In this document: positions 11,601 to 21,945 of the stretch, piece by piece
Position numbering within the stretch: position 1 is the stretch's first letter
How the letters are laid out: each line of letters opens with the position of its first letter
NCBI RefSeq assembly: GCF_002288925.2
Contig: NW_022097993.1
Coordinates: forward strand, 9,330,185 to 9,394,184
Direction of reading: 5' to 3'
Origin: Delphinapterus leucas
Taxonomy: Eukaryota; Chordata; Mammalia; Artiodactyla; Monodontidae
Length of the DNA stretch: 64,000 bases
Translations under genes and position numbers: made by a program
Notes under the pieces: generated by a model
Told to the model about the DNA's origin: nothing
Seen by the model: the letters and a program-made list of their open reading frames with translations, nothing else
The model's database searches: none

Positions 11601-12499
11601 GAGTCATTTCCACTCAGCTTCCTTGTTCCCACTCTCCGATTACCCCCACCATCCTCAGGAGATATTGTTCCAGCCCTTTCATTCAAAATAATAGAAAACA
11701 ATAAAAAATGGAGCCGCTGCTTTCAGGGATTCCTACCTGAGCTTGGGCAACGTAAAATAAGAGTCACAAGACATATCCTGTCAGTATGTTTGTTGCTCTC
11801 TGGACATCAATCACTGTCGTGGGAACTGGTCTTAGGCATTTCTGGTTACGTAAATTCACAGGAAATTCAGTGTTTGGGGGCTTTGGTGTCTCATTTTCTT
11901 GCCTTTAATATAGCATCCCCAGTGTTTTGATAACACTGTATTCTATGTATGTTATTAATACACAATGAAATGACTTTTCCTGTAAAAGATTCTTTAGAAC
12001 GTTAGGTGAAAAGTAAAACTGACTCTGTTCACAAGAGTGTTAAGCTAAAAACGAATTCCCGGGTTAAAAAAATTAGTGATCTCAAATATTACCCTTTGAG
12101 ACTTCTTTCTAAGGAACCGCATTGAACGTATAAGTTATTCATTTTAGATTAGTAGGTGTGTTACTAACAGCAAACTTTTCTTTCCCAGGTGCATCATTTA
12201 TTGACTGACATTGAAACTCTAAAAATATGCTGTCTCTTGGCTATGGGAAAAAAAATAAAACAAAAATTGTGCATAACCACACTGCTGTGTGTCTCTCAGC
12301 AGAGCAATGCTGAAAAACTCATATGCAAACAAAATTGGCCATTTCTTTGCTATCTCACGACAGCTGCTTTAAAAAATTCTAGGAATGTAGAGAGCAAAGG
12401 AAGAACAAGAGAAATTTCTAATTCTGTTTGGGTAACTTGATTTTTTTTGCTTTGCTAGTATTACATGGCACTTTATACGACTAACTGCAGAAATCACAG
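11601..12499. other. Unannotated stretch, nothing recognised
   Basis: AT-rich sequence with an 83-codon frame (12189-12440) showing no recognisable domain. Confidence 0.4.
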
Positions 12500-13499
12500 T
12501 CTTTTCTAGCACATACTGATATTTAGAAAAATTAGCCATATATTGGCTATAAAATTAACCATAAGTATGTCTCAACACATTTAAAGTATTGAAATATTAC
12601 AGACTATGTTTTCTTATCATAAGGCAATTATGTTAGAAATGGAAAACAACCATCAAACTAGGACATATCCGTATGCTTAGAAATTCAAGAAATAATCATG
12701 AAAATAATGTATGGTTCAAAGGAGAAATCACAATAGATTAAATAATATTTCAAATTGAACAATGAAAATATAAGATTTCATAGCTTGTGAAATCCTGGTA
12801 AATCATTACCTAGAGGATATTTTATTTAAAATACATTTATTAGAAAAGAAATGATGAAAATAGGTGAAGTAAGCAACCATCTCAAGACGTTATCGAAAGA
12901 AAAGCAAATTAAGCCAAGGAAAGTAAAAAGAGGGGAAAAAAGATAAGAGCGGAAATTCATGAAATATAAACTAATCATACAATGGAGGGAATCAAGAGAG
13001 ACAAAAGTTGGTCCTGTTAAAAGATAATAAAATTTATATAACCAAAACTGACACACACAAAAAAACAAAACCCGAAAAACCAAAACCCTACAACTATTAA
13101 AGAAATAGTAATAAAAAATTTTTTTACCTTAAAGAAAACTTCAAGCCCAAATGGCTCTAACAAAAATATTATGAACTATTAATGAAATTGGGAAGCTATG
13201 TGTAAGACCTCTTTGTAGAAATTCATACACACTTAAGTGAAATTTTAAGACTGAAATACATGGAGATATATATTATGTGCATCGATCAGGGAACTTAATA
13301 TTGTAAAGATGTCAGCTCTTCCGACATTGATTTATAAATTCAGTGCAATCTTCATCCAAATCCCAACACAGATCTCTGTGGAACAAGAGAAAGTGAATTT
13401 GAATTCATACAAAATGCAGAGGTCAAGGGTAACACAAAGATTCTGCAGAACAAAGTGGGAGAACAGGTCCTAACGGCTCCTAACTCCTATTATAAAGGT
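12500..13499 (+). mobile_element. Old LINE-1, ORF2 remnant (first part)
   Basis: Diverged L1 ORF2 in the sense direction. Recognisable stretches include GTCTCAACACATTTAAAGTATTG (endonuclease-to-RT linker), AAGAAAAGCAAATTAAGCC and GGAAAGTAAAAAGAGG, then, after an internal deletion, GATGTCAGCTCTTCCGACATTG and CAATCTTCATCCAAATCCC from the region beyond the RT. Many indels and stops are present. The match stops at CTATTATAAAG (13499) and resumes at 14463, so a later insertion splits the element. Confidence 0.75.
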
Positions 13500-14462
13500 A
13501 TGGTCAGAGGCAGATTTACTATAACTGATAACTGATATTTACTGATAACTGGTCAGTGATGTGACCTGAAGGTGTGAGACCGGGGGCTACATCACAGCAT
13601 GGTTTGTCTCGTGATACCTGGTGGGTGGAGGAGGAGAAATCAGATGGGAAACGTTGTGCCTGAAGCTACTCTGTGGGAAAGTTTCCCAATGACACACGTG
13701 TAAAACATGAAGAAGAGAATTCAGTTCTCATTGATGATTAAATCGAAACGGAAGTTCTTTTGTTTCAGGCATATACCTGACAATGCAGGGTATAATCGTA
13801 AGTTCACTATACATTTTTTATGGGGACCACGCAAAGCAGAAATGACCAAAGTTCCTCCATTTGTAAGGCACAAACTTGTGGCAGTATACAAATGGTGAGT
13901 ATATCTGTAACCCAGATGTAAAAATTTTGGTGGATGTTTTTGAAATTTGACAAAAATATTTACTTTTTAAGTAACAATGAGTTGAAAATTTCCTAAATTC
14001 ATGAAAATAAAAAATAAATTTTGGGGCTTCCCTGGTGGCACAGTGGTTGGGAGTCCGCCTGCCGATGCAGGGGACACGGGTTCGTGCCCCGGTCCGGGAA
14101 GATCCCACATGCCGCGGAGCGGCTGGGCCCGTGAGCCATGGCCGCTGAGCCTGCGCGTCCGGAGCCTGTGCTCCGCGACGGGAGAGGACACAACAGTGAG
14201 AGGCCTGCGCACTGCAAAAAAAAAAAAAAGAATATGGAGCCAAAAATATAGAGAAAAACCTCTTAAGTGGTTTTGGATTTCATGATGTTTATGGTATTTG
14301 CCAGCTATTAAAAGTTTATAATTTGTTGTGGTTTATTTGCTCATTTACTTCCGTACCTAATTTTAGATTTTCTTCTAGTAGAAGAGCAGAAAACTGTATA
14401 AGCTTCAGGCTCCTCAATGCTTAGACACGCCCTCCCCACCCCAGTTCTAGCAATTCAGAACT
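13500..14462. other. Unidentified ~0.96-kb insert splitting an old LINE-1
   Basis: The L1 reading before 13500 and after 14462 joins naturally, so this segment arrived later. It includes a CHR-2 SINE (14024-14229). The remaining ~750 bp has no family I recognise. It starts with near-repeats of TACTATAACTGATAACTGATA and holds a 63-codon basic frame (13707-13898) of no known domain. It could be a degraded DNA transposon, an LTR fragment or a processed transcript. Confidence 0.45.
14024..14229 (+). mobile_element. CHR-2-type tRNA-derived SINE
   Basis: A full cetacean SINE starting GGGCTTCCCTGGTGGCACAG, with A box (GGCACAGTGGTTGGG), B box (GGTTCGTGCCC), the GCCATGGCCGCTGAGCC body and an A14 tail. 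Low divergence from the other CHR-2 copies here suggests a late insertion. A target duplication is not clear because the flanks are A-rich. Confidence 0.93.
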
Positions 14463-14866
14463 AAGTAACTATAGCAATTTAAAAAGTGTGGAATTGGCAT
14501 AAGGATAGATAAAAGAGGAATGGAATATAATAAAGAGCCTGGAAACAGACCCATACACATATGATCACATGATTTATGATAAAAGTGGCACTTCAGAGCA
14601 CTTGGAAATGATAACATTTTCAATAAGTGGTGTTGGAACAATTGGGTTTATATGGGAAAAATATTGGACCCTCTACCTTATATTATTCACAAAAAATTGT
14701 AGATATATGATAGATCTATCTATCTATAGATATATGATATGTAGCTATATATGATAAATATGAAAATCAAAACAAAATAGCTTTCACAAAATAATATAGA
14801 ACAATATCTTCATGACTTTAGAGAATAATTTCTTAAAGAAAATACAAAAAGCACTATCCTTAAAAG
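14463..14866 (+). mobile_element. Old LINE-1, ORF2 remnant (second part)
   Basis: Continues the element broken at 13499: GTGTGGAATTGGCATAAGG, then AATAAGTGGTGTTGGAACAA, and later TCTTCATGACTTTAGAG and GCACTATCCTTAAAAG, all in order with the 3' part of ORF2. A short TATC/ATAG-rich interruption lies at about 14700-14760. The element is not seen beyond 14866, where a younger L1 begins. Confidence 0.75.
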
Positions 14867-14869
14867 TAT

Positions 14870-14897
<28 letters not shown>
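14867..14897. repeat. (GATA)n microsatellite
   Basis: About seven uninterrupted GATA units lie exactly at the left edge of the inverted L1 segment. A short homologous word, TATATAGATA at 14867 and TATATAGACA at 16760, may be the remains of the L1 target duplication from which the repeat grew. Confidence 0.93.
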
Positions 14898-14901
<4 letters not shown>

Positions 14902-15893
14902 GTTGTCTTTTCATTTTGTTTATGGTTTCCTTTGCTGTGCAAAAGCTTGTAAGTTTGATTAGGTCCCATGGTTTTTGCTTTTATTTCTATTGCCTTGGGA
15001 GACTGACCTAAGAAAACATTGGTACGATTTATATCAGAGAATGTTTTACCTATGTTCTCTTCTAGGACTTTTATGGTATCATATCTTATGTTTAAGTCTT
15101 TAAGCCATTCGGAGTTTGTTTTTGTGTATGGTGTTAGGGAGTGTTCTAATTTCATTGACTTACATGCAGCTGTCCAGCTTTTCCAGCACCACTTGCTGAA
15201 GACACTGTCTTTTGTCCAGTGTATATTCTTGCCTCCTTTGTCAAAGATTAATTGACCATAGGTGGGTGGGTTTATTTCTGGGTTCTCTATTCTGTTCCAT
15301 TGATCCATATGTCTGTTTTTGTTCCAGTACTACACTGTTTTAATGACTGTAGTCTGAGAGGGTTATGCTTTCAGTTTTGTTCTTTTTCCTCAAGATTGCT
15401 TTGGCAATTCTGGGTATTTTATGGCTCCATATAAATTTTAGGATTATTTGTTCTAGTTCTGTGAAAAATGTCATGGGTAATTTGATAGGGATTGCATTAA
15501 CTCTGTAGATTGCTTTTGGTAGTATGGCCATTTTAACAGTATTAATTCTTCCAATCCAAGAGCATGGGATATCTTTCCACTTCTTTAAATTATCTTCAAT
15601 TCCCTTTATCGATGTTTTATAGTTCTCAGTGTATAAGTCTTTCACCTCATTGGTCAAGTTTATTCCTAAATATTTTATATTTTTAGATGTGATTTTAAAA
15701 GGCATTTTTTTCTTACTTTCTCTTGCTGATATTTTATTGTTAGTGTAATGAAATGCAACAGATTTCCATATGTTAATCTTGTATCCTGCTACCTTGCTGA
15801 ATTTGTTTATCAGTTCTTGTAACTTTTGTGTGGAGTCTTTGGGGTTTTCTATTTATAATATCATGTTATCTGCATATAACGACAATTTTATCT
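14898..15893 (-). mobile_element. 5'-inverted part of a twin-primed LINE-1
   Basis: Reverse complement of L1 ORF2, from the region just around the RT catalytic segment (right end, TCATGTTATCTGCATATAAC) to the C-terminal part (left end, GGTTGTCTTTTCATTTTGTT). Frames are broken by many stops. It joins the sense-oriented 3' part of the same L1 through about 65 bp of unrecognised filler. Orientation and order fit twin priming during retrotransposition, a known way for L1 to insert with an inverted 5' end. Confidence 0.85.
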
Positions 15894-15958
15894 ATCCCCT
15901 TCTAAGTGATGGGCATGGATATGTTCCTATAAAACCTTACAAAACAAGAGCTGGGCAT

Positions 15959-16757
15959 AGAATGGCCATGATCAAAAGGTCTACGAACAATGAACACTGG
16001 AGAGGGTGGGGAGAAAATGGAACCCTCCTACACTGTTGGTGGGAATGTAAATTGGTGCAGCCACTGTGGAAAACAGTATGGAGGTTCCTCAAAAAACTAA
16101 AAATAGAGCTACCATATGATCCAGCAATCCCACTCTTGTGCATATATCTGGTGAAAACCTTAATTCAAGACGATACACGCACCCCTAGGCAGCACTGCTT
16201 ACAATAGCCAAGACATGGAAACAACCTAAATGTCCATTGACAGATGAATGGATAAAGAAGACGTGGTGCATATATACAACGGAATACTACTCAGCCATAA
16301 AAAAGAATGAAATAATGCCATTTGCAGCAAACGTGGATGGACCTAGAGATTATCATACTAAGTGAGGTAAGACAGAGAAAGACAAATATCACAGTAGATC
16401 ACTTATATGTGGAATCTAAAAAAAAATGATACAAATGAAGTTATTTACAAAACAGAAACAGACCCACAGACATAGAAAACAAACTTATGGTTACAAAAGA
16501 GGAAAGGGGGAGGAGGGGTAAATTAAGAGTTTGGGATTAGCAGATACAAATCACTATACATAAAATAGATAAAAAACAAGGTCCTACTGTATAGCACAGG
16601 GAACTATAATCAATATCTTATAATAAACCATAATGGAAAAGAATATGAAAAAGTATATATATGTATATATAATACTGAATCACTTTGCTGTACACTAGAA
16701 ACTAACACATTACAGATCAAATATAGTTCAATAAAAAAATAAAAAATTAAAAAAAAA
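15959..16757 (+). mobile_element. 3' part of the twin-primed LINE-1
   Basis: Sense L1 from AGAATGGCCATGATCAAAAG through the last ORF2 codons (CCATATGATCCAGCAATCCC), the 3' UTR (CCTACTGTATAGCACAGGGA and CTTTGCTGTACACTAG) and an A-rich tail. About 200 bp of L1 between this part and the inverted part is missing, as is usual at twin-priming junctions. Frames are interrupted, so it is dead. Confidence 0.9.
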
Positions 16758-16779
16758 TATATATAGACAAATTTAACCT

Positions 16780-17198
16780 TGAAGGGGAGCAGAATATGTC
16801 ACTCAGTTATGCCTCTTTCACGTTAGGATTATTTTAAGCTGGTTATTTTTTAAGAAACTGCAGACACAGGAGAAGCTCTGACAGCTAAGTAAAAGTTACC
16901 CTTTTGTAAGAGGCATTCACATTGGTAAGGGAAATCTCCCTTTGTAAGGGTGTCTCTCTCTCTGTACCAGGAAGAGAAGGTTGGCTCTAGAAACTTTTAT
17001 CAAGAGAGAAGGCAAGGACTGAAACCCCCATAACAACCTCACTCTTGTTTACAGCATTTTCCCTGGTCACCTCCCATAACTGCCCCCCATTGCACATCTT
17101 CTTTGGTCTTTAGCTAGTGGTGCTATTTAATTGAGGGCTTGGGCCATTTCAGAGTGACTTGGTTCTCCTGAGTATCTTCCATGTGTACAGGAGGTATA
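16780..17198 (+). mobile_element. Old LTR fragment related to the LTRs of the provirus at 19.45 kb
   Basis: It shares order and wording with the provirus LTRs: GGGGAGCAGAATATG at the start, AAGCTGGTTATTTTTTAAGA, then CTTTGGTCTTTAGCTAGTGG and TCTTCCATGTGTACAGG. It is more diverged than they are from one another. Its 3' end is cut by the Tigger-like element at 17199. No internal retroviral sequence adjoins it. Confidence 0.65.
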
Positions 17199-17340
17199 CA
17201 GTCGTCCCCCTTATCCTCAGAGGGGTACGTTCCTAGATCCCCAGTGGATGTCTGAAACCACAGACAGTACTGAACCCCATATATACTATGCTTTTTCCTA
17301 TACATACTTACCTGATTAAGTTCTCATTAGTTATCCATTT
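17199..17340 (+). mobile_element. Tigger-like (pogo/Tc1-mariner) DNA transposon end
   Basis: Starts TACAGTCGTCCCCCTTATCC, a terminal inverted repeat preceded by a TA as expected for this superfamily. It continues with CCCAGTGGATGTCTGAAACC and CCCCATATATACTATG, wording of MER-type pogo derivatives. Only one end is recognised. Confidence 0.65.
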
Positions 17341-17449
17341 TATACATATTAGTGTATGTATGTCAATCCCAATCTCAGCTAGCATTCTGATTCTGCCTAG
17401 ATACATAATAAAACGGAATAAGAGACAATTCACTAGTGGAATTTGCCAA

Positions 17450-17690
17450 AATGTATTGATACATTTATTCCAAAAGTATTTATCGAGTGACTTCTCTGTA
17501 CCCCGCACTGCTCTAAGTGTGCAGTTTATGGCAACAGACCAAGCAGTCAAAAATCCATGCTCTCTTGGCGTCTGCATTCTCCTTTGGAAGACAGGTAAGA
17601 AAGAAATGGTTAAAATCTTGTCAGGCAGTGATAAGTGCTGTGAAGACAACTAAAGCAGATGGAAGGGCAGAGAGAGGGTGAGGATACAAA
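17450..17690 (-). mobile_element. L2 3' region
   Basis: Reverse L2: TATCGAGTGACTTCTCTGTA, ACTGCTCTAAGTGTGCAG, GTCTGCATTCTCCTTTGG and CAGTGATAAGTGCTGTGAAG all fall in the expected order. Moderately diverged. Confidence 0.7.
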
Positions 17691-17886
17691 CCCAGGCAGG
17701 GTGCAATGCCGAATGTGGGTCCTCTTGTGAGGGGGATAGGGCAATTCCTCAGAAAGCAGATGTATTTTGCATGCTGGGAGTGTCTCCAGGAGTAGAGAAG
17801 TCTGGGGAGAAGTGGAATATTTCCTGCCATATCAGTAAACCAAGGACGTCATGGTCATCAGCGATTGCAGCCCTCCGACGTGAATG

Positions 17887-18281
17887 TGTGAGGGCTAAAG
17901 AAACTCAGGAAAGAAAGAATACCTGCCATCTAGCAGCCATCAGACTGCAGCCACTCCCAACGGTGAGCCCTGAGGAAACTCAGGATGTGAAAACACAGGA
18001 TACTGGCCCCAGGTAGCTGAGGTGCATATCAAGGGAATAATTTCAGTGGGCCCAGACTCTTGCATCTTCCCATACACAGAAAACCCCTAAATTCCTTAAC
18101 TTGAGAGGTCTGGTTTTCTTTAATTAACAGTGATCTTTTCATGCTCTGACTACCTTACCTCCTTGGGGCAGCTCTCTCAGGGTTACTTGAGATGCTGCCT
18201 CCCAGGCTTGAAGTCCTAGGAATTCCCGCCCAACAAAACATTACTCTCAACTTAAGTTTGTGAACAATTTTTTAGTCGACA
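17887..18281 (+). mobile_element. Solo LTR, endogenous retrovirus
   Basis: About 395 bp starting TGTGAGGGCTAAAGAAACTC and ending TTTTTTAGTCGACA. It carries the features of a mammalian LTR: a tail with GGGTTACTTGAGATGCTGCC, an AACAAAACATTACTCTC polyadenylation-like segment and a U5-like end. No clear target duplication and no attached interior, hence solo. The family was not named. Confidence 0.55.
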
Positions 18282-19449
18282 CCGGGTATTCTTCAGGAAT
18301 GGGAAAGCTACAAACTCTGTGTATGGGGAAAATTTCTATGAGATTCTCAGACAAACTTCAAGAAATAAGCTAGTACCTCATCCACCTTTTTCAATTCAGG
18401 CTTTCTGTGAACTAGTTTCAATAAGAGGTTGTGGGTCTCTTTGCTATATTCACACAACATTATGAGATTTTTATTTTCTAAGGAAAGAAGTTGGGAAGAA
18501 ATAAATAACTCAGGGGTCAGCTAAAAACGTCTTTTATTCTCTTACTATTGAAATTCTTTCTAAATCGTGCAATTATTTTTTTAAACTGCTGCCTGTTAAA
18601 GAATTATTAAATCCAGATGATTAAATGATGTGTGGTTGTTTGATACCCTCGTGTGCTGTGACACTGTTTTCAACAGCAGCTGACCGTCTTTAGGTTTGGA
18701 TGCAGTGGAGAAGTAAAGTAGATGTGTACAGCCTGGGACCACCTCCGGCGAGTGTCAACATGATCTCTGTGATAGGGCGCCCCCTCTCCCTAAAACTGGA
18801 TCATAGCAAATATAAACAAATAAATGCATAGAATAAAAGCACTTTCAAAACCTGAAAGATTTGAGCAAAGGTTATTTACAGCCCGCGAGGTTAGCCCTTG
18901 TTGTAGGACTTGGAGGTGAAGCACCTATGAGTCTGAAAACTTCTTAGGTCTCATTTGCTTTTTTAGCAAGCATCAGATGGATATCCCTACGTCTTTCTTG
19001 GAGACTTTTTCACAGCTTAACTAGAAGTCTAAACTAAACGAAATTCCAGTAGAAAAAAATGGACCCATATCTACTTTTCTAGTACTTAATGAATAACACT
19101 TATTTTAGACAACTATTTTAAAAATAAACAGTGCCTGAATACATTCTTGAGTTTAAGCTGACACTTCTCTTTTTTTCTTAACTGTTTGTCAAAAGTCACC
19201 ATCACTAGTTTGTCGTTCTCTTTAGCTGCTGTGTTCATAAGAGATACAGGAATGACAGTAGTTCTAAATGAAGTGGTTACTATTTTCAGGGAATAGTATC
19301 TGTTGTGTGATTTTTGAAAGACATCAAGAGTTTCCTTAGTTACAGACAGACTTCTGAACATTTATTGGAGTCCGACTAGCGCTGGACTGATCAAAACTAC
19401 AAGAGGGAACCAAAAAGAGCTCTCCTGAAACAGATTATGAGAAGCAACC
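18282..19449. other. Unannotated stretch, nothing recognised
   Basis: AT-rich sequence. An 82-codon minus-strand frame (19113-19361) has no domain I recognise. No repeat is named. Confidence 0.4.
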
Positions 19450-20003
19450 TGTAGAGTGCAAAATCTGCCCCCCAAAGTGTCTCTTTAGCGTGAGGAGTAA
19501 TTTAGGCTGATTATCTTTAAGAACCAGAAGACTCAGGAAGTTGTGGTTTTGGTTTTTTATAATCTACACCTTAATTGCCTCAAAGAATTTAGATAAAGGC
19601 TCTGTTCCCAGAATAGAGCTGTCATCAGAAATGTCTCCAAGGAATAAGGGCCAGGCGTTGGGAGAAAGACTCAGTAGACCTGAAGACCAGAGTCCACTCT
19701 GTCCCTTGTCTCTTCTGGCCCAGGAAATACCCGCTTCCTCATCCCCGTGTGAACTGCCCTTCTCCCCTCTGAGTCCCAAACTAGCACCCGCAACATCCTC
19801 CTTTGTCTTTAGCTGAAGATGGTGTTTAACGGGAGGGTTTTGCCCATTTGGGGGGATTACTCAGTTTTCCTGGGACTCTCCCGTGTATACCTGCTATCAA
19901 ACTCTTGTTTGATTTTCTCCTGTTCATCTGTCTCATGTCAATTTAATCCTTAGACCAGAGAGAAGAACCCAGAAGGGCAGAGGGTAAGTCTTCATCCCCA
20001 ACA
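19450..20003 (+). mobile_element. 5' LTR of the provirus
   Basis: About 554 bp starting TGTAGAGTGCAAAATCTG and ending CCCCAACA. Blocks shared with the 3' LTR include TAATTTAGGCTGATTAT, CAACATCCTCCTTTGTCTTT, AGCTGAAGATGGT and CTGTCTCATGTCAATTTAAT. It has no tandem array where the 3' LTR carries one. The promoter and polyadenylation sites cannot be set with certainty. Confidence 0.75.
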
Positions 20004-20005
20004 GT

Positions 20006-20023
20006 TGGCACAGCTGGCAGAAT
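20006..20023 (+). promoter_or_regulatory. Retroviral primer-binding site
   Basis: TGGCACAGCTGGCAGAAT starts two bases after the LTR end, where a reverse-transcription primer tRNA would anneal, and it continues as ATTCAAC. That pattern (TGG, acceptor stem, then a T-loop-like ATTC-AAC) fits the 3' end of a tRNA. By eye it is closest to a serine tRNA, with several mismatches, so the tRNA identity is inferred and low in certainty. Confidence 0.5.
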
Positions 20024-21642
20024 TCAACTTTACTGGCTGAACAGTACTCACCCCGAAGCTGCTGCGGCTCAGAGATCCTGGGACAACTGACAAAAGCCTC
20101 CATTCTCTTCTCTTTTCTAAATTTAGATTTAGCAGGAGAAAGTATTTTTGGAGCTGGTTCCTTGGTCTTAGCAACTCTGGTAAATTTGGTGGACTTAGTG
20201 ATCCCTTTACTCCCAGAGATGGTCACTGTTTTTCTTTGTCTCTGTCTGTTGTGTCATCTGTCTTGTCTTATGTCCCGAGAGCTTGACTCTGTGACCAGGG
20301 AGAATATTCTCTGTGGCCTCTGCCATCAGAAAGGTGTGTGTTCCAGCGGGCACTTGGCAGTCAGTCAAGTAGGCTGGGAGTCTAAGCAGCTGTAGCCAGT
20401 CGGTCTGAAACACAGGTAACAACCTGAGCTGTGCCGGCGCTCGGTGTAGTTTGTCATAAGCGGTCCCATAAAGGGCCTTTGTCATCTCAACCTTCCTTGC
20501 ATTGTTAGTGCTGGCACTACACCATCCTTAACGCCTGGGCAACAAGGGTCTTTGCTTTCTTAGGCTATTTGGGGAAGTTACCTTTCTGGATCTTGTGAGG
20601 GCTGCATCCCTTGCACTGTCTTGTGAAATACCTCTTGCATCCTTGGTTAAGCCATAAAAAAATATTATTGGTTTGATTCACTATTACCATCCTCACCAAC
20701 GGCCAGACAATGGGTCCTTTGAATTGGAAAAACTTCTAAATTGGTAAATTTTTAGAGAACTCTCAGGCTAAACAGCTGTTTTATTGGTACTTATGGAAAG
20801 ACTAAATTAAAAGGTGGATACAAAGAAATATAACAGTTAGTCTGAAGAACTTGCTTAATTTAAAGAATGGTTTGGGGAACGTTATCAAGTTTGCTTCCCC
20901 TCATGGGTCTTACAGATGCTAATAAAGGTTAACTAACAAGAGAATGGGAAGAAGCCAAGGGGAAAGTCAAGGGACTCTTCCCAACAGGTGGACATTTTTA
21001 AAGAAATTTAAAATTTATTAAGAAATACGGTAAAATAAGCAAGTATTGAAAGGTGGAACAAAGAGGAATCAGGAAAGGAAGAGCCACAGGACTCATCTCT
21101 ACAGGTGGAAATATTTAGTTGGTTAATAAGACATGGGATGAATGAAATGGACATTGATGGGGTAAAAACAAAGGTTTTAATACAGTACTACCTAAGTTTG
21201 GGTGGGCCGAAAGGGCCCCAGTGGTCCCCCAACATGAAAGGGCCCCTAAAATGTCCACTCTATTTACCCCAGTTTGGAGAAATTTTAAAAGCCTGAAGGC
21301 AAAAATTGCAATGAGAAACATGGCCGGAATTTGCTTAAAGCAGCCGTGAGACCAATGAATCACGCTAAAGTTGACAGAAGGGTCCCTTGGCCCCACCCCT
21401 CCCTGGGGACCCAAGCCCTCTCTCACAGGAGGGGGTTAAATGGCTGAAGGGTAAAGAGGAGGAATTTTCAGGAGTGCTTGAGGCAGAAGCCCCATGAGCT
21501 GTGGTACCAAAACCCACTGGCAGGGTCCTGGCTTGGGCTGCAGTTAGATTGAGCACATGAAAAGTGCAAGGGTTGAGAGGATGACAGTGGTTGGAATGTT
21601 TGTGCGGGTGTTGTGTGAAAAGGTTAGGTCAGTGTTGCCTGA

Positions 21643-21945
21643 GTGTTTTATGGGCCTAAGGGGTTCTGTCTGTCTGGGAATGCTCCCCCTTCTCAGTATG
21701 GAAGACTGAGGCTTGTTGATAGGGTCCTGGTTAGAGGTAATGAAATTGAGGTGCAAGCTTGGAGGAAATCTGGTGTATTTGAACACGCTTTTTGTAAAGT
21801 GGTTGTGTCTCTTTTGCCTGACTGTACTGTAGGGATGGACATTGTGTGTCACTGGGAATGTTCCCCCTTCCTGAAATTGTCAAACAGGGTGCAGGAGTCT
21901 GCCCTTCAGGCAATGTTAACTGAACTTGTCAAGGGGAGCCAGTAG
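21643..21945 (+). pseudogene. Retroviral protease-like remnant of pol
   Basis: An open stretch of about 100 codons contains, in order, RLRLVDRVLVRG-, a WRKSGVFEHAF segment and LPDCTVGMDI, which resemble the C-terminal half of retroviral aspartic proteases of class I elements (the last motif corresponds to the hydrophobic-Gly-x-Asp helix segment). The active-site DTG is not visible in this frame, so it is incomplete. The reading opens with an internal Met, which is not a real start. It sits 1.6 kb after the 5' LTR, where pro-pol would be expected. No reverse transcriptase follows, so no function is expected. Family similarity is by recognition only. Confidence 0.55.

Noticed and set aside
19113..19361. 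An 82-codon minus-strand frame as a gene
   Set aside because: No domain, no context and a length common by chance in AT-rich DNA.
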